Under the pieces are notes generated by a model. The model ran no database searches, had not been told where the DNA came from, and was given only the letters and a program-made list of their open reading frames with translations. Shown one piece after another: positions 7,424-14,411 of a DNA stretch of 16,479 nucleotides (its first letter is position 1; each line of letters begins with the position of its first letter). The DNA lies in the NCBI GenBank assembly GCA_023392075.1, contig JAEVZU010000153.1, forward strand, positions 1 through 16,479, given 5' to 3'. The position numbers were made by a program, and so were the translations under genes. Source of the stretch: Bacillota bacterium (lineage in GTDB: Bacteria > Bacillota > Clostridia > Acetivibrionales > DSM-1351).

Positions 7424-9115
7424 ATGGGAAACATGATTATAGATGGACAGATAGTTGAATTTAACGATGAAAAGAATATTCTTGCCGTCATACGTAAAGC
7501 TGGAATAGAACTTCCGACCTTCTGCTACCATTCCGAGCTGAGCGTCTACGGTGCCTGCAGAATGTGCATGGTTGAAGATAAATGGGGAGGCACCCTGACC
7601 TCCTGCTCGACTCCGCCCAAGGATGGAATGGAAGTTTGGACAAATACCGACAAACTTAAAAAACACAGAAAAATGAATCTGGAACTGCTTCTTGCAAACC
7701 ATGACAGAGATTGCACCACCTGTGAAAAAAGCGGAAGGTGCAAGCTTCAGGAAATCGCTCTGAAGGTGGGAGTCAAGAAAATCAGATTCGGGCAGGAAAA
7801 GAAAGAGATGCCTGTTGATGATCTGGGCCCGTCCATTGTAAGGAACCCCAACAAGTGTATACTTTGCGGCGACTGTGTCAGAGCCTGTCAGGAAATCCAG
7901 GGCGTAGGAGTATTGGATTTCGCATACAGAGGCTCAAAACTGCAGGTTACCACTGCATTTAACAAAGCCCTGCACCAGGTTGACTGTGTAAACTGCGGAC
8001 AGTGCCGTGTAGTTTGCCCCACCGGTGCATTGATGATAAAGAAGGATATGGACAGGGCTTATGAAGTCTTGCAGGATAAGAACAAGCGTGTAATTGCACA
8101 GATTGCACCGGCAGTGAGAGTAGCCATAGGCGAGGAGTTCGGAATGGAACCCGGCGCCATCACCATGGGAAAGATAGTTGCCGCTTTGCGAAGACTGGGT
8201 TTCGATCAAATATTCGATACGGCTGTAGGCGCCGACCTCACGGTTATTGAAGAGGCTGAAGAACTCATGGACAGAATACAGAAAAAGGATCAACTGCCTC
8301 TGTTCAGTTCCTGCTGCCCTGCCTGGTTTAAATATGCAGAACAGAAGCATCCTGAACTTATGGACAATGTATCCTCCTGCCGTTCCCCGCAGCAGATGTT
8401 CGGTGTTGTCATAAAAGAACAGTTCAAAAAACTCTATAAAGATGACGGGAAAGAAAATGTAGTAATAGCAATAATGCCATGCACAGCCAAAAAGTTTGAA
8501 GCTGCAAGACCTGAAAACAAGACCGGCGGAATTCCGGACGTGGATATGGTCATAACCACCCAGGAACTTGCAATAATGATCCAGGAGAACGGCATTGTAT
8601 TCAACGAGCTTGAAGATGAAGCTCTGGATATGCCGTTTGGTTTCACAAGCGGTGCGGGTGTTATCTTCGGAGTTAGCGGAGGCGTTTCGGAAGCTGTTTT
8701 GAGATACTACTACAAGGAGAGAACAGCTGCTACGCTGCAAAGCATTTCATACTCCGGAGTCAGGGGAATGGAAGGCGTCAAGGAGGCCACTGCCGAGGTT
8801 GACGGCAATAAGGTAAGGATTGGTGTGGTTCACGGCCTGAAAAATGCTGAAAACCTGATTAAAAAAATCATCAAGGGTGAAGAAAAGTTTGACTTTGTTG
8901 AAGTTATGGCCTGCCCCGGCGGATGTATCGGAGGAGCAGGACAGCCTATTCCTCAGAACAATGACGTAAGAAGGAAGAGAGCCAGGGGAATATACAAGGT
9001 GGACACTGCATCCCCAATAAAGAGATCTGAAGACAACCCGGCAATAGATGCATTATACGAAGGAGTATTGAAGAGCAACAGGGAGATACTTCACAGGCAC
9101 CATAAGCAAGCATGA
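7424..9115 (+). CDS. hydA: Electron-bifurcating [FeFe]-hydrogenase catalytic subunit HydA
   Basis: The 563-residue protein carries, in order: a plant-type [2Fe-2S] domain (Cys34, 45, 48, 61), the His-ligated [4Fe-4S] site (His93, Cys97, 100, 106), two ferredoxin [4Fe-4S] sites (Cys145-155 and Cys188-198) and the H-cluster domain. H-cluster motif L1 is SSCCPAW (proton-relay Cys297, ligand Cys298), L2 is MPCTAKKFEA (Cys353) and L3 is MACPGGCIGGAGQP (Cys497, 501). All residues needed for catalysis are visible. It makes or oxidises H2, with electrons arriving through HydB and HydC. Thr of the classic TSCCP is Ser here, a mild change. GGAGGCG lies across the hydB stop as its ribosome site. The maturases HydE/F/G are not in the window. 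Confidence 0.97.
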   Translation: MGNMIIDGQIVEFNDEKNILAVIRKAGIELPTFCYHSELSVYGACRMCMVEDKWGGTLTSCSTPPKDGMEVWTNTDKLKKHRKMNLELLLANHDRDCTTCEKSGRCKLQEIALKVGVKKIRFGQEKKEMPVDDLGPSIVRNPNKCILCGDCVRACQEIQGVGVLDFAYRGSKLQVTTAFNKALHQVDCVNCGQCRVVCPTGALMIKKDMDRAYEVLQDKNKRVIAQIAPAVRVAIGEEFGMEPGAITMGKIVAALRRLGFDQIFDTAVGADLTVIEEAEELMDRIQKKDQLPLFSSCCPAWFKYAEQKHPELMDNVSSCRSPQQMFGVVIKEQFKKLYKDDGKENVVIAIMPCTAKKFEAARPENKTGGIPDVDMVITTQELAIMIQENGIVFNELEDEALDMPFGFTSGAGVIFGVSGGVSEAVLRYYYKERTAATLQSISYSGVRGMEGVKEATAEVDGNKVRIGVVHGLKNAENLIKKIIKGEEKFDFVEVMACPGGCIGGAGQPIPQNNDVRRKRARGIYKVDTASPIKRSEDNPAIDALYEGVLKSNREILHRHHKQA

Positions 9116-9206
9116 TAACTGAAAAACAAACGCGGATGCTTTGAAACAAATTTCAAAGGAAAAGTACTCTATAAATTCAAAAATAGTTAAGAAATGGGGT
9201 GGGAAT

Positions 9207-9341
9207 ATGCCTGGAAAGAAAAATTGTGAAATAAGCGCAAGTGCGGCAGAAAAAGGCTATGATGTTTGCCGGATGCTTTCAGTTGTAGATGCTGCCAAGT
9301 CCGATATGGAATATGTCTGCTGCGGATGTGAAAATAAATAA
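9207..9341 (+). CDS. 44-residue Cys-rich small protein, unrecognised
   Basis: A short frame of 44 codons begins at ATG 9207 behind a purine-rich site GGGGTGGG at good distance; a longer version from a TTG at 9141 has no support. The product has five cysteines: Cys7, Cys21 and a C-terminal CCGC cluster (Cys38, 39, 41). I do not recognise a family. It lies 91 nt after hydA in the same orientation, with no terminator between, and just before a strong hairpin. It may be the last gene of the hydrogenase operon. A metal- or Fe-S-related accessory role is conceivable, but a spurious frame is also possible. Confidence 0.5.
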   Translation: MPGKKNCEISASAAEKGYDVCRMLSVVDAAKSDMEYVCCGCENK

Positions 9342-9379
9342 GTGATTTCATAGAAACATCTGTTGTTAGCCGAAGAAAA

Positions 9380-9423
9380 GTGCATGCTGATGCATTTTCA
9401 AGCAAAAATGCATCAGCATGCAC
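9380..9423. terminator. Very stable 19-bp hairpin after the hydrogenase operon; possible bidirectional or minus-strand terminator
   Basis: GTGCATGCTGATGCATTTT (9380-9398) pairs perfectly with 9405-9423 across the 6-nt loop CAAGCA. On the plus strand no T-run follows the right arm, so it is not a textbook terminator for the hyd operon, although four U residues lie in the stem. Read on the minus strand, the stem is followed by TTTTCTTC, a good intrinsic-terminator tail. It could stabilise the hyd mRNA 3' end, stop antisense transcription, or both. Confidence 0.6.
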
Positions 9424-9483
9424 ATGGCCGGCAATAAGACGCATTAATTAAACAAAACGATATATTAATACACCATATTTTGA

Positions 9484-9512
9484 TTGACACAAATTTAACA
9501 AGGGTTTACAAT
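9484..9512 (+). promoter_or_regulatory. Strong sigma-A promoter of the sensor operon
   Basis: A perfect TTGACA (9484-9489), a 17-nt spacer and TACAAT (9507-9512, one base off consensus). Predicted start near 9519, inside the Rex box. It is the best-matching promoter in the window. Confidence 0.8.
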
Positions 9513-9516
9513 TATA

Positions 9517-9534
9517 TTGTTATTTGTTTAACAA
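9517..9534. promoter_or_regulatory. Rex operator at the sensor-operon transcription start
   Basis: TTGTTATTTGTTTAACAA matches the clostridial Rex consensus TTGTTAA-N4-TTAACAA at 13 of 14 specified positions and overlaps the predicted transcription start. Rex releases DNA when NADH is high, so the operon would be induced under reducing conditions. An extra half-site, TTAACAA, lies inside the promoter spacer at 9495-9501. Confidence 0.75.
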
Positions 9535-9579
9535 AGAACATCTTTATTATGTTTGGTGTGCAGATGGAGGATAAGTGCA

Positions 9580-9837
9580 ATGCTTGATATTTATGTGTGC
9601 GTGGGAAGCTCATGTCATCTTAAGGGCTCGTATCAGATTATAAACTGCTTCCAGAGACTTATAAAGGAAAACCGTTTGGAAGAGAAGGCGGTTCTTAAGG
9701 CTTCCTTTTGCATGGGCAAATGTACAAACGGTGTTTGCGTAAAAATAGGAGATGTTTTCTATGGGGATGTGGCTATTGTCAATGCCGAAAGTTTCTTTCA
9801 TGAGAAGGTTATTAATCGATTAGAGGCGGAATTATGA
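9580..9837 (+). CDS. Small thioredoxin-like [2Fe-2S] ferredoxin (NuoE C-terminal domain type)
   Basis: The 85-residue protein is a stand-alone thioredoxin-like ferredoxin. Cys7 and Cys12 (CVGSSC) and Cys44 and Cys48 (CMGKC) give the C-x4-C...C-x3-C ligand pattern of NuoE and HydC; Cys23 and Cys53 are extra. The ATG at 9580 has GGAGG 9 nt upstream and begins exactly at the domain; the longer frame from GTG/ATG-like codons at 9553 includes the ribosome site itself. It opens the Rex-controlled sensor operon and overlaps the next gene by 4 bases. It is a plausible electron partner for the sensory hydrogenase, as in similar hydS-linked clusters of clostridia. Confidence 0.88.
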   Translation: MLDIYVCVGSSCHLKGSYQIINCFQRLIKENRLEEKAVLKASFCMGKCTNGVCVKIGDVFYGDVAIVNAESFFHEKVINRLEAEL

Positions 9838-11558
9838 GTGTAATCCAATTTAGGGAAGCAAATTGTAAAAACTGCTACAAGTGCATACGGAGTTGTCCTG
9901 TTAACGCAATAGCCTTCAGAAATGACCAGGCCGAGATTATACACGAAGAATGTACTCTGTGCGGAAACTGTCTGAAGGTCTGTCCTCAAAATGCAAAAAG
10001 CGTAAACAGCGAAATAGAAAAGGTCAAGAAATTTATCGGCAAAAAGGAAAAGGTGTATGTCAGTCTGGCACCATCATTTATTTCTGCCTTTGACAATGAT
10101 GAAAAATGGCTGTATTTTGCTCTCAAACAACTTGGATTTACTCATGTTGAAGGAACTGCCAACGGCGCATACCAGGTATCGAAACAGTATGAAAAACTTT
10201 TGCAAAAAAGAGAAATGAAAAATATTATTACCAGCTGCTGTTCCTCCATCATTCTGTTAATAGAAAAGTATTACCCTCAGCTGAGGGATCAGCTGGCGCC
10301 TGTTGTGTCGCCAATGATTGCCCATGCCAAAATGCTCAGGGAAACCTATGGTCAAAGAATAAGAGTTGTATTTATAGGACCCTGCATTTCAAAAAAAGAG
10401 GAATGCAATGATTTACAGAATGAAAATCAGGTAGATGCCGTAATTACCTTCGAGGAGCTTGACAAATGGTTTGATGAAGAGGGAATCTACCAGGATAAAG
10501 CCTTAGTGGACGATATGAAGAATTTCGATACCATTACCAGAATTTATCCTGTTCCCGGCGGAATTCTCAAGACCATTGACAGAAACATCAAAAAAAATTA
10601 CCGGTCCATCAGCGTAGATGGCGTTGAAAGATGCATAGACATATTGAACTCAATAAATGAAGGCAATATAGAAAATTATTTGATAGAGATGAGCAGTTGT
10701 ACCGGAGGCTGTATTGCAGGACCGTGTATGAAGCATGTGCAGGGAGGTTTTTTAGCCTCAAGAGAGAGACTTCTCAACTATGCAAAGAGGGCGGCATGTA
10801 ACCAGAATGAAAGCAACAATTCTCTGATGGCGGCAACCAGGATAGATCTGTCCAAAACCTTTATAGATAGATCCAAAAAGGCGGAACTGCCCTCGGAAGC
10901 TGTAATTCAAGGAATATTGAACAGTATCGGTAAATTCAGCGAAGATAAGGAGTTAAACTGCGGTGCCTGCGGGTATCCCTCCTGCAGGGAAAAAGCAATA
11001 GCCGTATATCTTGGAAAAGCACAGGTTCACATGTGCCTGCCCTACATGAGGGAAAGGGCGGAATCCATTTCAAATATTATAATCAACTACACTCCTTATG
11101 CCATCTTTGCATTGGATAAGAATTTAAACATACAGGAAGTAAACAAGTCTGCAAAAACCATGTTCAAACTGGGTGCTACCGACATTGAAGGAATGAATAT
11201 CAGGGAAGTCCTGAATTGTGAACTGTTTGAAACAGTTCTTGAGAGCGGGGAAAATATCTACGATGAAAAATATGTTTACGAGACTTTTAATATAGTAGTC
11301 AAGCAGTCAATAGTGAATGTAAGTAAGCATAATACGTTGATTGTTATAATAAATGATATTACCGATGAGGAAAATCAAAGACAGAAAATTTATGAAAGCC
11401 GACAGCAAAATATTGATATTGCTCAAAAGGTCATGGAAAAACAAATGAGAGTTGCTCAGGAAATTGCAAGCCTTCTTGGCGAAACAACCGCTGAGACAAA
11501 GGTTGCCCTGACAAAGCTAAAAAAATCAATTATGTCAGAGATGGGTGAAGTTAAGTGA
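9834..11558 (+). CDS. hydS: Sensory [FeFe]-hydrogenase with PAS domain (HydS-like, group C)
   Basis: The 574-residue protein has two ferredoxin [4Fe-4S] sites (Cys11, 14, 17, 21; Cys40, 43, 46, 50), then an H-cluster domain with altered motifs: L1 TSCCS (133-137), L2 GPCISKKEE (Cys184) and L3 SSCTGGC (Cys289, 293). Next is an extra Fe-S domain with LNCGACGYPSC (Cys376, 379, 384) and Cys401, a PAS domain (about 415-515) and a C-terminal helical, probably coiled-coil, tail. This order is typical of group C sensory hydrogenases, thought to sense H2 or redox state and to signal rather than turn over fast. The Pro of TSCCP is Ser and the L3 Pro is Thr, as expected for a non-catalytic type. It lacks a kinase domain; the output is probably through the next gene, whose GTG start overlaps its stop. 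Confidence 0.93.
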   Translation: MSVIQFREANCKNCYKCIRSCPVNAIAFRNDQAEIIHEECTLCGNCLKVCPQNAKSVNSEIEKVKKFIGKKEKVYVSLAPSFISAFDNDEKWLYFALKQLGFTHVEGTANGAYQVSKQYEKLLQKREMKNIITSCCSSIILLIEKYYPQLRDQLAPVVSPMIAHAKMLRETYGQRIRVVFIGPCISKKEECNDLQNENQVDAVITFEELDKWFDEEGIYQDKALVDDMKNFDTITRIYPVPGGILKTIDRNIKKNYRSISVDGVERCIDILNSINEGNIENYLIEMSSCTGGCIAGPCMKHVQGGFLASRERLLNYAKRAACNQNESNNSLMAATRIDLSKTFIDRSKKAELPSEAVIQGILNSIGKFSEDKELNCGACGYPSCREKAIAVYLGKAQVHMCLPYMRERAESISNIIINYTPYAIFALDKNLNIQEVNKSAKTMFKLGATDIEGMNIREVLNCELFETVLESGENIYDEKYVYETFNIVVKQSIVNVSKHNTLIVIINDITDEENQRQKIYESRQQNIDIAQKVMEKQMRVAQEIASLLGETTAETKVALTKLKKSIMSEMGEVK

Positions 11559-12727
11559 GCCTCTACATTGATGTCAATTACGAAAGTTTAAATAAATACA
11601 GGGAAGAATTATGCGGAGACAAGGTTGAGATCATCAGGAGCTCGGACTCGGTTGTGGTTGTACTGGCAGATGGGCTGGGAAGCGGTGTCAAGGCCAATAT
11701 ACTTGCGACACTTACCTCCAAAATAATCGGAACCATCATGTCAAACGGGCTGGATATCGATGAAGCCGTCAACACCATTGCAAGTACTCTGCCCGTTTGT
11801 AAGGAAAGAGGAGTTGCCTACTCAACTTTTTCAATTATTCAGATATTCAATAACGGTGAAGGTTATCTTGTAGAATTCGACAGTCCTGCCGTAATGAGAT
11901 TGCACAAGGGCAAACTGCTGGAAATTGAAACCGAAAGCCGGGTAGTCAGCGGAAAACTTATCAATGAAGCAAGATTTACCGTCAGTCCGGACGATCTGTT
12001 TGTTATAATCAGCGACGGAGTGATTCACGCAGGCGTTGGTCAAACGCTTAACCTTGGCTGGCAGTGGAACAACGTAAGAGAATATGTCCAGAAAACCTAT
12101 AAGAAGGACATGTCCTCAAAAGCCATAGCCAAGCTGCTTTTAGCCGCCTGTGACAGCCTCTATGCAAATGAACCCGGTGATGATACCACCGTTGTGGCTC
12201 TCAAGGCCAAGAAGCCTATCAAGCTGAATTTGATGATCGGGCCTCCGGTTGATTCCCAGAATGACAGGGATATTGTTACAAGGTTTATTGGCAGGGAAGG
12301 TAAAAAGGTTATTTGCGGAGGTACTACTTCACAGATTGTTGCACGTATAACAAAAAAGGAAATAAAAACCTCCATTGAATATTTTAATCCGTCAGTGCCG
12401 CCTACTGCCGAAATAGACGGAATAAACCTCACTACCGAGGGTGTATTGACGCTCAGAAAGACTCTGGAGCTGTTAAAGACCTGTGTTTCACCTGAGAGTA
12501 CCATGAGTGATTATTTGAAGCTGAATAAAAAAGACGGGGCCTCAAGACTGGCAAAAATGCTGCTGGAGGAAAGCACCAGCATTTATTTTTTTATCGGCCA
12601 GGCAATAAATCCGGCTCATCAGAATCCTGAATTTCCGCTCAATATGGGGCTGAAGTTCAAGCTGGTCGAGGAGATAGCAGGTTTGCTGAGACAGGCCGGA
12701 AAGCACATTACGATAGAATATTGCTGA
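11555..12727 (+). CDS. SpoIIE/PP2C-family Ser/Thr phosphatase with unassigned C-terminal domain
   Basis: The 390-residue protein has a SpoIIE-type PP2C domain at about 1-215: VVVVLADGLGSGVKAN with the metal-binding Asp39-Gly40, FVIISDGV with Asp154, and GDDTTVVAL with Asp209-Asp210. Such enzymes dephosphorylate anti-sigma-factor antagonists or similar Ser/Thr phosphoproteins, using Mn or Mg. The C-terminal part (about 220-390), with KVICGGTTSQIVAR near residues 250-263, is a second domain I cannot name. It starts at GTG 11555 overlapping the hydS stop by 4 bases, so it is almost certainly the output partner of HydS. Its substrate (anti-sigma or antagonist pair) is not in the window. Hydrogenase-linked PP2C genes of this kind are known from clostridial hydS/hfs clusters. 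Confidence 0.88.
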   Translation: MSLYIDVNYESLNKYREELCGDKVEIIRSSDSVVVVLADGLGSGVKANILATLTSKIIGTIMSNGLDIDEAVNTIASTLPVCKERGVAYSTFSIIQIFNNGEGYLVEFDSPAVMRLHKGKLLEIETESRVVSGKLINEARFTVSPDDLFVIISDGVIHAGVGQTLNLGWQWNNVREYVQKTYKKDMSSKAIAKLLLAACDSLYANEPGDDTTVVALKAKKPIKLNLMIGPPVDSQNDRDIVTRFIGREGKKVICGGTTSQIVARITKKEIKTSIEYFNPSVPPTAEIDGINLTTEGVLTLRKTLELLKTCVSPESTMSDYLKLNKKDGASRLAKMLLEESTSIYFFIGQAINPAHQNPEFPLNMGLKFKLVEEIAGLLRQAGKHITIEYC

Positions 12728-12764
12728 TAAACACATTATAAGTATACTTGGATGGAGGAAGACT

Positions 12765-14246
12765 ATGGGCTTGCGGACCATACATCTAAAACTTCATAAA
12801 CCTGGGGCAGCAAAGAGAAAAATAATTAATAACGCGTTTTTGAATTATAATAATGCATATAATTATCTGCTTGGCAAAGCCTATTCTGAAATTGATAACA
12901 TAGAAGAACGGTATAAATCGCCAAAAGGGACGTATAGTACCCTGGGACTGTCCAAATGGATAGACAGTGATTTATCGGCCGAAATAAACAGGTTTGATAT
13001 TCAGCCGTTTAAGGACTCGCTTAAGCTTGATTTCGGCATGACCCTTGCAAGCTATTTCGTTCAGAAAAAAAATAATTCCCAAATGCCTTATCCAGGTTTT
13101 AAGAATGAGCCGGTGACCCTTGAGGAAAAACTCAGACCTATTTACTTTTGCAGATATGACACCAAAAGAAGTTTCTGCCTTCTGCACGATGCTGCCAATC
13201 AAAAGTTTTTTGCCAAGCTTTTCCTGATGAATACTCAGAACGGCAAAATCAGATACAAGCATGAATTTTCCAGAGAGCTCAATTATATTTCAAATAAACC
13301 TGAAAAGGCAAGAGCTTTAAAAAAGGAAACTTTTATTATTGTACCGCTTTCTTTCGGAAGGTGGCAGCTTGATTTTCTGCTGCAGGCGGTCGAAAAACCT
13401 GAAATGCTCAGAACAGCAAGACTGATTAATAAAAATGATGAATATTATCTGAGCCTGAGTATAGATCTGCCTGAAGATGATAAAGTTGAAGCAAACACTT
13501 ATCTCGGTGTGAGCAGAGGAATGGAAAGTGCCGTGAACTACACTGCCGTGGATGAGCAGGGACACTTGCTGCTGAATGGTACCTTTGACTGCAGAAATTC
13601 CGAAAACCCGTCTGAGCAGAGAAGAGATATGTTCAAGCTGGCAAATAAAATTGTAAACCTTGCTGTAAAAAACAAATCAATGGTGGTGCTTCAGAACCTG
13701 ACGGGCAAGGGTGACAAGTTAAGCTGGACTGAGGAGGAAAAAACGGTTAAACCGGTCTTTGGCTGCAAACAGTATAATGACCTTGCCAGAATTCTTGACT
13801 ACAAGCTGCCGCAAAAAGGTCTTCCAGCTCCGGCAAAGGTGAGTTCGGTAGATATATTCCACAGCTGCAGTGTCTGCGGCTGCAATACAAAGAAAAACAG
13901 GTTTTCAAAAACCATGTTTATTTGTACCACCTGCGGGTTGAGCAGCAGTCTGGACAGCCTTGGCAGCCTTAATCTGTCAACAAAACTTATCAAGTATAAA
14001 AGCACTCCTCTTAAGCTAAAAGCGCGGAGAACCATGGAGGGGATGTACCTGCAGAACGAGCTTATAGGTCTGGATTTCTTTGTACCCAGATATCAAAATC
14101 CGTTGGATACGCTTAAGGAAAAAATCCAGGAGATATCAGATTCCTTTGAAGAGTATGCGGGCGAGCGGAAGCTCAATCCCAAGGAAGTAAGAAGCATAAT
14201 AGAGAAACTTAAAAGTAATAATTTTGCCAATATTGAAATAGTTTGA
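12765..14246 (+). CDS. TnpB-like protein with inactivated RuvC site (candidate TldR-type RNA-guided DNA-binding protein)
   Basis: The 493-residue protein has TnpB-family features: N-terminal RTIHLKL, the segment FDIQPFKDSLKLDFGMTLASY, PYPGFK at 109-113, the strand set with EYYLSLSID (226-234), three RuvC motifs and a CxxC...CxxC zinc ribbon (Cys368, 371, 387, 390). The catalytic acids are damaged. RuvC-I reads TYLGV with Tyr246 where IDLGV has Asp; RuvC-II reads VVLQNL with Gln310 where VxLEDL has Glu; RuvC-III keeps Asp397, but its DxNAAxN signature has become DSLGSLN. DNA cutting is therefore not expected, while RNA and DNA binding may remain. About 70 residues follow RuvC-III, more than in typical TnpBs. 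A GGAGG ribosome site and a 37-nt gap with no terminator place it in the hydS-phosphatase operon. No tnpA or mobile-element ends are seen, so it looks domesticated. Confidence 0.85.
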   Translation: MGLRTIHLKLHKPGAAKRKIINNAFLNYNNAYNYLLGKAYSEIDNIEERYKSPKGTYSTLGLSKWIDSDLSAEINRFDIQPFKDSLKLDFGMTLASYFVQKKNNSQMPYPGFKNEPVTLEEKLRPIYFCRYDTKRSFCLLHDAANQKFFAKLFLMNTQNGKIRYKHEFSRELNYISNKPEKARALKKETFIIVPLSFGRWQLDFLLQAVEKPEMLRTARLINKNDEYYLSLSIDLPEDDKVEANTYLGVSRGMESAVNYTAVDEQGHLLLNGTFDCRNSENPSEQRRDMFKLANKIVNLAVKNKSMVVLQNLTGKGDKLSWTEEEKTVKPVFGCKQYNDLARILDYKLPQKGLPAPAKVSSVDIFHSCSVCGCNTKKNRFSKTMFICTTCGLSSSLDSLGSLNLSTKLIKYKSTPLKLKARRTMEGMYLQNELIGLDFFVPRYQNPLDTLKEKIQEISDSFEEYAGERKLNPKEVRSIIEKLKSNNFANIEIV

Positions 14247-14378
14247 AATAGATATAAATGAAGATGGAAAAATTATAAATTTATAATTATATATAATTGT
14301 GCTTTTGCTGCCGCACATTGCCTACAGAGTGGGCTTGAATATTAACATATTCAAAAAAGTGCAGCTATCTAACTTATG
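14247..14378 (+). ncRNA. Candidate guide-RNA (omega-RNA-like) region 3' of the TnpB-like gene
   Basis: TnpB guide RNAs are encoded at and beyond the 3' end of tnpB, ending with the guide. Here 132 nt of non-coding sequence lie between the stop and a terminator on the same strand. It contains an AT palindrome, a small stem TGTGC/GCACA (14298-14302 with 14313-14317) and a 7-bp hairpin TTGAATA-TTAACA-TATTCAA (14335-14354). If the scaffold ends at that hairpin, bases 14355-14378 would be the guide. This is positional inference: no covariance model was run and no scaffold homology was recognised. Confidence 0.35.
14271..14288. repeat. 18-nt perfect AT palindrome downstream of the TnpB-like gene
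   Basis: AATTATAAATTTATAATT is perfectly self-complementary and begins 25 nt after the stop codon. It could be the base of an RNA hairpin or a protein-binding site. It is AT-only, so low complexity is an alternative explanation. Confidence 0.45.
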
Positions 14379-14411
14379 AAGCCGTATCAGCTTGCCTGAT
14401 ACGGCTTTGTT
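14379..14411 (+). terminator. Rho-independent terminator of the sensor/TnpB-like operon
   Basis: A 12-bp perfect stem AAGCCGTATCAG / CTGATACGGCTT with loop CTTGC and a short U-rich tail (TGTTT). It ends the operon that starts at 9519 and would set the 3' end of any RNA made from 14247-14378. Confidence 0.85.

Noticed and set aside
7934..8740. 268-codon open frame on the minus strand inside hydA
   Set aside because: It is antisense to the H-cluster domain coding region and its product has no recognisable family features.
9141..9206. N-terminal extension of the small Cys-rich ORF from a TTG
   Set aside because: No ribosome site, and a good one lies before the ATG at 9207.
9376..9385. AAAAGTGCA shared between the base of the 9380 hairpin and the proposed guide at 14357-14365
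   Set aside because: Only 9 nt match and the next bases diverge; a match this short is not rare by chance in 16 kb on both strands.
14247..14411. CRISPR repeat or array
   Set aside because: No regularly spaced direct repeats and no cas genes; the structures are single hairpins and a terminator.
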